Source: Flammeovirgaceae bacterium UBA5008 (GTDB lineage: Bacteria; Bacteroidota; Bacteroidia; Cytophagales; Cyclobacteriaceae). Taken from it: 23,700 nt of DNA. The number at the start of each line of letters is the position of its first letter. The first letter of the stretch is position 1. Of the stretch, positions 14,455 through 22,900 are shown piece by piece. Both the position numbers and the translations under genes were made by a program. The stretch covers positions 69,292 through 92,991 of the forward strand of contig DGYK01000068.1 of the NCBI GenBank assembly GCA_002398365.1, in the 5' to 3' direction. The notes beneath the pieces were generated by a model. The model made no database searches, had not been told where the DNA came from, and worked only from the letters and a program-made list of their open reading frames with translations.

Positions 14455-15783
14455 ATGAATAAAATTTGGTTGATCATCCAGCGAGAATTTTTGACTCGTG
14501 TTCAAAAAAAGTCGTTTCTCATTACAACAATATTGGTGCCATTGATATTTCCGGCTATCATTGGTGTATTGGTTTATATCATGAAAAAAGAAGCTGAATC
14601 CGCAAAAGCAGATACGGTACAAGTGGTAGATGAAAGCGGTAAGTTTATTTTTGAAAATACAAAGCGGTATAATTTCGTGCCTCTTTCTTTGAGCATCGAT
14701 AAGGCCAAAGATGCTTATAAACAAACAAAAGATTTCGCTCTGCTATACATCCCTCCTTTTGATATCAACAAACCGGAAGGAATGATTATTTACACCAAAG
14801 AAAATCCAAGCATTGAAAAAGTAGGTGGTCTGGAATCTATTATTCAGGATCGAATCAGAGATTTGAAATTAGAAGCCTACAAAATTGATAAAGAGACCTT
14901 GAAGAGCCTTAAGGTTAGTGTTAATCTAAAGCAAATTAACATCTCCGAAACGGGTGAAGAAAAAACGAGCAATGCGGGAATATTATTTTGGTTAGGATTA
15001 GCTCTAGGCATTCTCATCTATATGTTTGTGCTTATCTATGGTATTCAAATCATGCAAGGCGTGATAGATGAGAAGACTTCCAAGATTGTGGAAGTCATTG
15101 TTTCATCGGTTAAACCATTCCAGCTTATGCTTGGGAAAGTTATTGGTATTGCCTCAGTAGGGTTGTTACAATTTACGATCTGGATTATCTTAATCAGTGC
15201 ACTTTCATCCGGTGTTTTAGGATACTTTGGATTAAAAATGCCACAGCAGCAAGCCATGGAAGAAGTAACAAAACAACTTGATAATGAAGAAGTAAAATTG
15301 GCAATTGATCAACAAAAATCAAAAACAACTGAAATATTTCATAGTCTATTCCAATTACCTCTTGGTAAAATAGCATTCATTTTTGTGTTTTATTTTCTAG
15401 GTGGATATTTGTTGTATGGCGCTTTGTTTGCCGCTGTTGGATCGGCAGTGGAATCCATGCAGGAATCCCAGCAATTTCAATTCCCGATCACGCTTCCTTT
15501 ATTGATTGGTTATTTTGGATTATTCATGTTTGTCCTCCGTGATCCGCACGGGTCAGCAAGTTTTTGGTTATCAATAATACCATTCACGTCTCCCATCGCA
15601 ATGGTCGGTAGAATTGGATCAGGGGTTCCAGATCAAGAGCTTTTATTATCTATGTTTCTATTGATCGCTGGTTTTATTTTCACCACTTGGATCGCAGGTC
15701 GCATTTACCGTGTTGGTATTTTAATGACCGGAACCAAAGTAAGCTGGAAAGTGCTAGCGAAGTGGTTCTTCATGAAATCCTAG
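14455..15783 (+). CDS. ABC-2 type exporter permease (NatB-like)
   Basis: 442 residues with the ABC2_membrane_3 layout. A basic N-terminus (IIQREFLTRVQKKSF) precedes TM1 (~22-43). A large extracytoplasmic domain of about 130 residues follows, then five or so helices: ~176-200, ~228-255, ~298-325 (IAFIFVFYFLGGYLLYGALFA), ~345-362 and ~397-415. The conserved cytoplasmic block GVIDEKTSKIVEVIVSSVKPFQLMLGKVIG is diagnostic of NatB-like permeases. It works with the ATPase just upstream; substrate not deducible. The C-terminus ends shortly before a strong terminator. Confidence 0.92.
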   Translation: MNKIWLIIQREFLTRVQKKSFLITTILVPLIFPAIIGVLVYIMKKEAESAKADTVQVVDESGKFIFENTKRYNFVPLSLSIDKAKDAYKQTKDFALLYIPPFDINKPEGMIIYTKENPSIEKVGGLESIIQDRIRDLKLEAYKIDKETLKSLKVSVNLKQINISETGEEKTSNAGILFWLGLALGILIYMFVLIYGIQIMQGVIDEKTSKIVEVIVSSVKPFQLMLGKVIGIASVGLLQFTIWIILISALSSGVLGYFGLKMPQQQAMEEVTKQLDNEEVKLAIDQQKSKTTEIFHSLFQLPLGKIAFIFVFYFLGGYLLYGALFAAVGSAVESMQESQQFQFPITLPLLIGYFGLFMFVLRDPHGSASFWLSIIPFTSPIAMVGRIGSGVPDQELLLSMFLLIAGFIFTTWIAGRIYRVGILMTGTKVSWKVLAKWFFMKS

Positions 15784-15803
15784 CGGTACTTAGCTTTAAG
15801 AAT

Positions 15804-15836
15804 AAAAATCCGGATATGACCTATCCGGATTTTTTT
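15804..15836 (+). terminator. Strong rho-independent terminator after the ABC exporter
   Basis: Perfect 9-bp stem ATCCGGATA (15808-15816) / TATCCGGAT (15822-15830), 5-base loop TGACC, followed by six T. An A-run (15804-15807) before it lets the stem extend and may make it work on both strands. Confidence 0.92.
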
Positions 15837-15883
15837 ATTTATCTTCATGCTATATGCCTAGCCCCTCTTCCTCTCCAGCATCG

Positions 15884-17071
15884 ATGGAGTTTTACAAAGA
15901 CAACACCAATTTGAAATGGATCATTTTGGCAGTATCGCTTTTCATCAGCGTGGGCACGATTCTCTTTACCAATATTCTGGTCGATCAGCTCAAAGAACGA
16001 GAGAAAAATCAAGTAAAGCTTTTTGCTAAAGCGCTTGAATACACCATCAATGACAATGGAAATGAAATCTTATTTATTACAGAAGAAATCATTTTCAAAA
16101 ACAACTCAATTCCTACGATTTTAGTGGATGAAAAAGGACGCATCATTTCACATCATAACATTGACATCAATCCGAAATGGAGTAAAGAAAAAAAAGAAGC
16201 CGTGCTACAAGAGGTGTTAGCCGAAATGAAGGAAACGTACCCGGCCATTGACATCATCCTCAAAGATTCCGGTAATGAAGGTACATTTGCTGTGCAAAAA
16301 GTATATTACAAAAACTCATTTCTCTTGGCCGAACTGATCGTATTTCCATATGTCGAAACTTCGATTCTAGCCATCTTTGGATTTATATCTTACCTAGCTT
16401 TCAATTATTCAAAAACAGCTGAACAAAATCGTGTGTGGGTGGGCCTTGCGAAAGAAACAGCTCATCAGATAGGAACACCGCTTTCTTCGCTAATGGCATG
16501 GGTAGAAGTTCTTCGCGATGATCCCGACTTACGCAACCGTGGATTCGTGGAAGAACTTGATAAAGATGTGCGCAAATTACGAATGGTAACGGAGCGCTTT
16601 TCCAGTATTGGCTCAACACCAACCTTGAAGGAGGAAAACATCTTTCAATTAGTGAATAATGTTGTTGGCTATTTACAACCACGCTTGTCGTCCAAAGTTA
16701 AAATAGAAGTTTACACCTTATCCGAAACAATAAAAGCGCAGGTGCATGCACCTCTTTTTGAATGGGTAATTGAGAATCTTTGTAAAAACGCGGTGGATGC
16801 GATGGAAAACACAGGTACAATTGCCATCAAAATATTACGCGGCAGCGACAGCAAAGTATTGATTGATATTTCTGACACAGGAAAAGGGATTCCGAAAAAG
16901 ATTATTCCGAATGTTTTTAAGCCAGGCTTCACCACTAAAAAAAGAGGATGGGGTTTAGGGCTCGCCTTGGCAAAACGCATTATCGAATTGTATCATCAAG
17001 GAAAAATATTCGTGAAGTCATCCGATGAAAATCAGGGAACTACTTTTCGTATTGAACTAAAAAGTGCTTAA
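15884..17071 (+). CDS. Membrane sensor histidine kinase (orphan)
   Basis: From ATG 15884, 395 residues: TM1 ~11-31, an extracytoplasmic sensor domain of ~130 residues, TM2 ~153-174, then the kinase core. H-box KETAHQIGTPLSSL with the phosphoaccepting His194, N-box VIENLCKNAVDAM, G1 DTGKGIP, F/G2 FKPGFTTKKRGWGLGLALAKRI. The HxxGTPLSSL form of the H-box recurs in a Bacteroidota kinase family, so it is not a defect. An in-frame ATG at 15854 would add ten low-complexity residues (MPSPSSSPAS); I prefer 15884 because MEFYKDNTNLKWIIL matches the start style I recall for this family. No response regulator is adjacent, so the partner is unknown. The 3' end overlaps convergent alkA-like gene by four bases. 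Confidence 0.9.
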   Translation: MEFYKDNTNLKWIILAVSLFISVGTILFTNILVDQLKEREKNQVKLFAKALEYTINDNGNEILFITEEIIFKNNSIPTILVDEKGRIISHHNIDINPKWSKEKKEAVLQEVLAEMKETYPAIDIILKDSGNEGTFAVQKVYYKNSFLLAELIVFPYVETSILAIFGFISYLAFNYSKTAEQNRVWVGLAKETAHQIGTPLSSLMAWVEVLRDDPDLRNRGFVEELDKDVRKLRMVTERFSSIGSTPTLKEENIFQLVNNVVGYLQPRLSSKVKIEVYTLSETIKAQVHAPLFEWVIENLCKNAVDAMENTGTIAIKILRGSDSKVLIDISDTGKGIPKKIIPNVFKPGFTTKKRGWGLGLALAKRIIELYHQGKIFVKSSDENQGTTFRIELKSA

Positions 17072-17949
17072 AGGCTTTTCCAGAGATAAAGTGTGGCATA
17101 CGCTTCCCATCCTTTGTATTTTTTAAAAATTCTTCGTACCTGATCGAGTGTTGGTTTTTCCTTCATCCGTTTTAAATTCTTGATGGCATTGTGTACACCT
17201 GCATCTTCTAATGGAAATGCGTTAGGATACCGAAATGTTTTCATTAATGCATAATTGGCCGTCCAATTGCCTACGCCTTTAATGGACATCAGTTTTTCCT
17301 TCGCCTCTTCAAACGGCAACTTCGCAATGGATTCTTTGGAAACTTCTTGGTTTACAAATGCCTTCGCAATCTCCACCACATATTTACTCTTTTGCTTCGA
17401 GAACTGTAATGGCAGTAAATCAGCATCATTTAATTTTGCCACCTCCTCAGGTTTAGGAAATAAATAAAAGGTTTTATTCTGTGCTATCTCTCGATATCCA
17501 AACGATTCCACAAAACGTTGTTTAAGTGTGTATGCAAATGACAGATTGATTTGCTGGCCAATTACCGCCCAAATCAATGATTCAAATAAATCCGGTTGAC
17601 CAACAATGCGATACCCGTAGAATTGTTTGACTAAAGGGCCTAGCAACTTATCATTATTTGCCATTGCATAAAATGGTTTTAAGTCCGTATACAGATCAAA
17701 CCATTGACTAACATATTCTTCGACCAGAATTTGATCCTTGAATTTTAGCCCAGCATTTAATATCCGAATAGTTAAATGGTGATTTTCAAAACTTATTTCT
17801 GTTAAAGCAACAAAGCTGGGTAATGAGATAGCCTTGTATACCTTTCCCTCCGTCACAGAATGCAATATCTCTTTTGGGGAGCGTAATAAAAATTCGACAC
17901 AACGATCGAAACTAAATTCTAATGGTAACGGAATGCTGAATTGATACAT
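17068..17949 (-). CDS. AlkA-like DNA-3-methyladenine glycosylase II
   Basis: Excises alkylated bases from DNA to begin base-excision repair. 293 residues with an N-terminal AlkA_N-like region (1-~110) and a HhH-GPD glycosylase core: QPDLFESLIWAVIGQQINL (118-136), the helix-hairpin-helix LMSIKGVGNWTANYAL (220-235) and the catalytic aspartate D249 in NAFPLEDAG. No FeS-cluster cysteines follow, unlike MutY or Nth. The ATG at 17949 faces the divergent 2OG-oxygenase gene 93 bases away, and two further alkylation-repair genes follow that one, so the context fits alkylation damage. A weak -7-like box TACTATTG (minus strand, 17961-17954; one mismatch) lies near its start. Its stop codon shares TTAA with the kinase gene's stop. 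Confidence 0.9.
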   Translation of the reverse strand: MYQFSIPLPLEFSFDRCVEFLLRSPKEILHSVTEGKVYKAISLPSFVALTEISFENHHLTIRILNAGLKFKDQILVEEYVSQWFDLYTDLKPFYAMANNDKLLGPLVKQFYGYRIVGQPDLFESLIWAVIGQQINLSFAYTLKQRFVESFGYREIAQNKTFYLFPKPEEVAKLNDADLLPLQFSKQKSKYVVEIAKAFVNQEVSKESIAKLPFEEAKEKLMSIKGVGNWTANYALMKTFRYPNAFPLEDAGVHNAIKNLKRMKEKPTLDQVRRIFKKYKGWEAYATLYLWKSL

Positions 17950-18042
17950 GATACAATAGTATTAAAAAAACATTCACAGTTACTAAAATTGTTTAGCAAG
18001 AATCGGGTGGCTAAAATCGATCGATCCCAACAAATTCGCTTT

Positions 18043-18732
18043 ATGAAATTAATAGAAGCTGCAAAAATAACGAGCGACCTTCAATTGCATGGCTATGCCG
18101 TACTACCCAACTTTCTTTCAAAAGAGGAATGCCGGTCTTTAGTAAAAGATTATGATAGTCCAGATCTTTATCGTAGTACTATAAATATGGAGCGGTATCG
18201 ATTTGGTAAGGGACAGTACAAATACTTTTCCTACCCATTACCGGAATTTATTCAAAGCATTCGCGAACAGGTTTATTCGCAGTTGGTTGATCTGGCTAAT
18301 AGCTGGATGACTCAACTGGGAATTGAAAAACAGTTTCCAGACTTACATCGTGATTTAATTGAACAGTGCCATCATAAAAATCAATTACGGCCAACGCCAT
18401 TAATTCTAAAATATGAAATAGATGGGCATAACACGCTCCATCAGGATTTGTATGGAGAAGTTTTCTTCCCCTTTCAAATGGTGATTGTATTAAGTCAATT
18501 CGGTGAAGATTTCATGGGTGGCGAGTTTGTTTTAGTTGAACAAGTTCCACGGGCGCAGTCTAAAGCAGAAGTTATTCATCTGAATCGTGGAGATGCATGT
18601 ATCTTCACTACCAACTTTAAACCGGTAAAAGGAAGCAAAGGGTTTTACAAAGTCAATGTAAAACATGGTATTAGCCGCATACGGTCAGGCAATCGTTATG
18701 CTTTAGGAATTATATTTCATGACGCTATTTAA
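18043..18732 (+). CDS. 2OG-Fe(II) oxygenase of the predicted nucleic-acid-modifying type (PF09859, DUF2086)
   Basis: 229 residues from ATG 18043. The frame is open to TTG 17941, but that start overlaps the alkA-like gene and adds an unconserved leader; MKLIEAAKITSDLQLHGYAVLPNFLS is the natural start. Double-stranded beta-helix motifs: first iron ligands H133 and D135 in LHQDLYGE, distal H208 and R212/R214 in VKHGISRIRSGNRYALG, for iron and 2-oxoglutarate. The blocks RYRFGKGQYKYFSYPLP, RPTPLILKY and FMGGEFVLVEQVPRAQSKAE closely fit PF09859 as I remember it, a family predicted to act on nucleic acids. It is not AlkB (different motif surroundings). First gene of a run with the Ada zinc module (9 bases on) and the AraC-MGMT gene, divergent from alkA; oxidative repair of alkylated bases is the inference, not shown. 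Confidence 0.85.
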   Translation: MKLIEAAKITSDLQLHGYAVLPNFLSKEECRSLVKDYDSPDLYRSTINMERYRFGKGQYKYFSYPLPEFIQSIREQVYSQLVDLANSWMTQLGIEKQFPDLHRDLIEQCHHKNQLRPTPLILKYEIDGHNTLHQDLYGEVFFPFQMVIVLSQFGEDFMGGEFVLVEQVPRAQSKAEVIHLNRGDACIFTTNFKPVKGSKGFYKVNVKHGISRIRSGNRYALGIIFHDAI

Positions 18733-18741
18733 AATGACTTT

Positions 18742-19005
18742 ATGATTCATCACACTGCTTTTAGCCCATCAGAGATACGAACAAAAATACGAAAGCAAGA
18801 AATTCAATTGGGCGGTCATGCACCCAGCAAGATTTATGGAACCTTGCGATGTGCAAGGGGAAAACGAATGAAGATACATAACCGCGTATTTTTTGAGTCC
18901 GCTGAGGAAGCAGAGGCGAATGGATTTCGTCCATGCGGAAATTGCATGCACATCGAATATAACCGTTGGAATGAGCGCAACAAACAGGTTGAGTATGGCT
19001 TATAA
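18742..19005 (+). CDS. Free-standing Ada-type metal-binding domain protein
   Basis: 87 residues. KIYGTLRCARGKRM (30-43), NRVFFESAEEAEANGFRPCGNC (47-68) matches the N-terminal zinc domain of Ada (PF02805), especially the EEAEANGFRPCxxC end. E. coli Ada uses four cysteines, C38 (methyl acceptor), C42, C69 and C72. Here only three cysteines exist in the whole protein: C37 and the CGNC pair C65/C68. By distance to the NxVFF strand, C37 fits the C42 position better, so the methyl-accepting cysteine seems absent; a His may complete the site. Probably a DNA-binding zinc module without phosphotriester repair. It starts 9 bases after the oxygenase stop and lies 42 bases before the AraC-MGMT gene, so the two halves of Ada are separate genes. 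Confidence 0.8.
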   Translation: MIHHTAFSPSEIRTKIRKQEIQLGGHAPSKIYGTLRCARGKRMKIHNRVFFESAEEAEANGFRPCGNCMHIEYNRWNERNKQVEYGL

Positions 19006-19047
19006 CAAGCATTCCTTTGCATCCATAAAACAATTAACTTTATCAAC

Positions 19048-19899
19048 ATGAATAAAGATGAAAACACTTTTAACTATCAAAGAATTGAACAGGCTATTCT
19101 TTATTTAGAAAAGAACTTCCAGCATCAGCCTGAGTTGGATGATGTGGCTGAGAAAGTGCATCTGAGTCCATTTCATTTTCAGCGGTTGTTTACTGAGTGG
19201 GCAGGTATCAGCCCGAAACGGTTTTTACAATTCCTCACGGTAGGCTTCCTGAAAAAGAAATTAGAAAATTCTAAGAACCTATTAGAAGTTGCTGCCGATG
19301 CAGGGCTTTCAAGTCAATCGCGTGTGTATGACTTGTTTACCACATTGGAAGGAGTCACGCCACAAGAATATAAACTTCACGGCTCCGGAATTCACATTGA
19401 CTACGGATTTCACGAAACGCCATTCGGCATTGCATTGATTGGAGTAACGGAGCGTGGTATCTGTTGGCTCTCATTTTTAGCGACCGATGAAGATCGGGGT
19501 TATGCTTTAGAAAGCATGAAAGAGCACTGGCACAATTCCATTTTTCACCAACGCCAAGAAACCACACAAAGCTACATTGATGCTATTTTTCACTCGATGA
19601 ATCGAGGAAAGAAGTTACATGTATTTGTGAAGGGTACCAATTTCCAGATCAAAGTTTGGGAAGCGTTACTGCGATTACCTATGGGCGAAGTGACAACTTA
19701 TCAAAACATTGCGCAGCAAATTAATAGCCCTAAGGCCATGCAAGCAGTTGGATCTGCTGTGGGCTCGAATCACATCGCATATCTCATTCCATGTCACCGC
19801 GTAATTCGAAAGGATGGCATTCTTGGAGAATATCGTTGGGATGCCACTCGTAAAAAGAGCATCATTGGCTGGGAGATGGCGAAAATTATAAAAGAATAA
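19048..19899 (+). CDS. AraC-type HTH fused to methylated-DNA-protein-cysteine methyltransferase (Ada lacking its zinc domain)
   Basis: 283 residues. Residues 10-110 form an AraC/XylS double HTH (ELDDVAEKVHLSPFHFQRLF; LLEVAADAGLSSQSRVYDLF). Residues ~115-283 form an O6-alkylguanine-DNA alkyltransferase: KGTNFQIKVWEALLRLPMGE, the arginine-finger/recognition helix region SPKAMQAVGSAVGSN, and the active-site C249 in IPCHRVIRKDG, followed by EYRWDATRK. It repairs O6-methylguanine by suicidal methyl transfer and probably also binds DNA as a regulator. Compared with E. coli Ada it lacks the N-terminal Cys-rich sensor domain, which is supplied here, in altered form, by the 87-residue gene just upstream. 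The ATG start fits the beginning of the HTH. Confidence 0.93.
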   Translation: MNKDENTFNYQRIEQAILYLEKNFQHQPELDDVAEKVHLSPFHFQRLFTEWAGISPKRFLQFLTVGFLKKKLENSKNLLEVAADAGLSSQSRVYDLFTTLEGVTPQEYKLHGSGIHIDYGFHETPFGIALIGVTERGICWLSFLATDEDRGYALESMKEHWHNSIFHQRQETTQSYIDAIFHSMNRGKKLHVFVKGTNFQIKVWEALLRLPMGEVTTYQNIAQQINSPKAMQAVGSAVGSNHIAYLIPCHRVIRKDGILGEYRWDATRKKSIIGWEMAKIIKE

Positions 19900-19926
19900 T
19901 CTAACCATCTCTCCTAGTAGGCTTTG

Positions 19927-19962
19927 AGCACCTCTTGTATACAATATTTACGAAGAGGTGCT
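19927..19962. terminator. Perfect 10-bp stem-loop between convergent genes
   Basis: AGCACCTCTT (19927-19936) and AAGAGGTGCT (19953-19962) are exact inverted copies with a 16-base loop, midway between the AraC-MGMT stop and the stop of the minus-strand T9SS gene. Neither strand has a U-tract after the stem, so it may be a two-way transcription barrier or mRNA 3'-end protector instead of a classic intrinsic terminator. Confidence 0.55.
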
Positions 19963-19986
19963 AAAAGATATATCATTGGCTATTTT

Positions 19987-22900
19987 CTAGTACACAATAA
20001 TACGTTGTGTTTTGCCGGATCCATTTCTAACGAAGTACACTCCAGGGAGCAAAGATGATGTGTCTAAATTATTTGATCCCAAGATCTTTATCAAAACTAC
20101 ACCCATGCTGTTTGAAACAATATAATCGTTTGACTGGCTAAGAACTGCATTGAATCCAGATTTACCAAAATTGGGCGTAATGGCAAATCCCGATTTGTCT
20201 TCCATATCGACCGAAACTACATGGGAAAAAGTAAACTTACCATCAAAGTCAGTTTGTTTTAATCGGTAATAAGAAATTCCTGACTTGGGAGTTAAATCGA
20301 TTAATTGATATTGCTTTTCTAAAGTGGTCGTGCCGGCTCCCATTACTTCCCCCACTTTTTCAAACTCAATACCATCAGATGATCGTTGTACTGTAAAATA
20401 GTGATTATTGAATTCACTGGCAGTTGCCCAATTTAATTGCACTTTATCCCCAAACGTTTGTGCCGTAAAGTCAATCAATTGAATTGGCAAAGGATTCAGT
20501 GTGCTTGTAGAAGCAAGTGTTATTGGGCTTGGATTTAAACTGAAGGTATTCGTGGTAGATGATGTCACTGTTCCCGTAGATGCGGAACCAGTAGTAGATG
20601 CATTACCCAAGTTGATCCAATTTGTTCCATTCCAACGAGTAACCAACAAGGTTGGGAGATCAGTGATATAATCGTTTACGGTGCAATCTGATCCATTCCA
20701 TGATAATGTAGTATTTACTGCAGATGAACCAACATTGCGATTTAACAACCAATACTCACAAGTACTTACTTTTACGATTCCTGGAGCATAGGTTGCTACA
20801 CCGCCATAGGGGTGTGCTGCCTTGAAATACTCTGCTGTGTAGGAATCAGTAGTTGTAGCTGGAGCGCTAATGGTGATCGGGCGAAATAGACCAGCATCCC
20901 CAACCGGAAAACCAAAAGCAGCATTTCCGATTTTCGTAACGGGCCCATCAATGTGACTGTTATTCGATCCTCCTGATGCCGTTGATCCATTTGCGAAACT
21001 CAAAATATTTGTGGAAGTAGTGTTCAAAATACCAGTGGTAAATGTAGCAGAAGTGGTTACACTGGCACTTGTATTTAATGTAACTGCTCCGGCTGATTTA
21101 TTCATCAGCAATCTCCTGAAAATTGGAGAAGCTGATCCACTTCTATTAATAGCTTGCGATGATCCACCAGCAAAAGTAATCGTACCATTGTTGGCCCCAA
21201 ACGTAATAGCAGTTGAACCATTAACGGTTACATCTCCCCGAAATGTAGATGCAATATTATAGGCTGGTTGAATTGTTCCGCTGGTTTGGTTAAAGATAAC
21301 GTTCCCCGTAAAATCATCAGCTGTAGTATTTGCAAAGCGGAATACTCCAGTTCCGGAATTTGTAAAGGTGCTTGTTCCGCCAAAAATATTTCCGCCCACA
21401 CTGGAGTCTGTTGATGAGCCTGTTTTAGTAATCGAATTGGTGTTACCATTTAACGTGGTGCCGTCTAAAAATACTATGGGCGCTGAGACAGTTAGTGGGC
21501 CGTTCCAGATAGCCGATGGACCACTGCGGAAAGTGGCTGATGAAGTCAATGCTATATTCTGACTTGTGGTTCCACTTTGCGTAAATCGTTGTAACCGGAG
21601 TTCGCCAGCAGAAAAACCAGAGCCGACAGAGATTGTTCTTCCTGAGGCTAGGGTTGCTGTTCCAGCAGCATTTTCACAAAAAAAAATTCCATTTCCCGCA
21701 CTACTATTTACAGTAATATTACCATTGAAAGAATTTGCACCAATATATGCAGCTCTAATGTTACTGGTTCCTGTATTGGTCATTGTAACATCTCCATTGT
21801 AAGTGCTTGGAGTAGTTAACTCTAACAAAAAGTCTGCAGTTCCACTGTTTAACAAAGTAGTTGTTCCATTAAATGTATGACCACCATTCGTTCTTAATTG
21901 TCCACTACCACTGTTCACGATAGTTGCCGTAAATCCATTGGCAAATGTAGCTCCACCGACACCTGTGTTATTGGTTGCCCCCGTTTTTTCCAGATAAGCT
22001 GACCGATTAAATATTGTTGAGTTGATTATTAATTGAGGTGATCTGAAATTGACATCTCCGTTAAATGTAGAAGAAGTTCCTAATTGAAGTATTGCCGTGC
22101 CTGTTAAGGTCAATGTTTGAGCAGTAGCTCCCAATTGCGTAAATCGAATTAATCTCAATTCTCCCGCAGTAAATCCTGTTGCCCCTATAGAAATGGTTCT
22201 ACCAGCAGCCAATGTGGCATTTGCAGTGGCAACGTTATTGCTGAAATAGATTCCGCTTCCAGATGTAGTGTTTGTAGAGTTTACCGCTATGTTCCCATTG
22301 AAAACTGTCCCTGGAATATTATCTGCCATGCGAATAGAAGCTGTACCTGTATTAGTTAATGTAAGATCGGCATTAAACGTATCCAGAATCGAGTTGGCAC
22401 TAGTAAAAATGCCGCTTCCAGAGTTAGCTAAAGTTGTAACTCCATTGAATACATTTCCTCCACTGCTGTTGTCTGTACTTGCACCGGTCTTTTCCAAATA
22501 AGTAGTTCCGTTATAGATACAACCATCCAAAGCTAATCGAGGTGCTCTGAAATCAAGGACTCCATTAAAGGTAGAAGAGGGTCCAATTCGAATTAATCCT
22601 GTTCCGGTTAAGAGCAAAGTCTGGCTTGTATTTCCTATCTGCGTAAATCTTCGGAACCTAAGTTCACCACTACTAAAGCCTAAGCCACCCACGGACAAGG
22701 AGGCGCCAGTCCCTAAAGTAGCGTTACCTGTTGTGTTGTTTGCAAAGTAAATGCCCTGGCTACCCAATGTAGAATTGAAGGTAATGTTTCCATTGAATTG
22801 AGACCCTGCAACATTATGTGCCAAATAAATGATGTTTGAACCAGTATTTGTAACTGTTAAAGTGGAAGCAAAAATATCAGGTGAAGCATTTGCTGTTAAC

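Noticed and set aside
17941..18042. N-terminal extension of the 2OG oxygenase from TTG 17941
   Set aside because: Overlaps the start of the divergent AlkA-like gene and adds an unconserved leader; ATG 18043 fits the family.
17950..18042. E. coli-type Ada box in the alkA / oxygenase intergenic region
   Set aside because: I looked for AAAGCGCA-like or AAT-N6-GCAA-like elements and found no convincing match; only weak one-mismatch -7-like boxes are present.
18761..19067. Cys-rich minus-strand frames opposite the Ada zinc module
   Set aside because: Shadows of the plus-strand gene, which has the recognisable Ada-type signature.
21011..22501. Several 64-83-codon plus-strand frames inside the T9SS repeat gene
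   Set aside because: They arise because the Thr/Ser/Asn-rich repeats have few stops on the complementary strand; they recur at the repeat period and have no domain.
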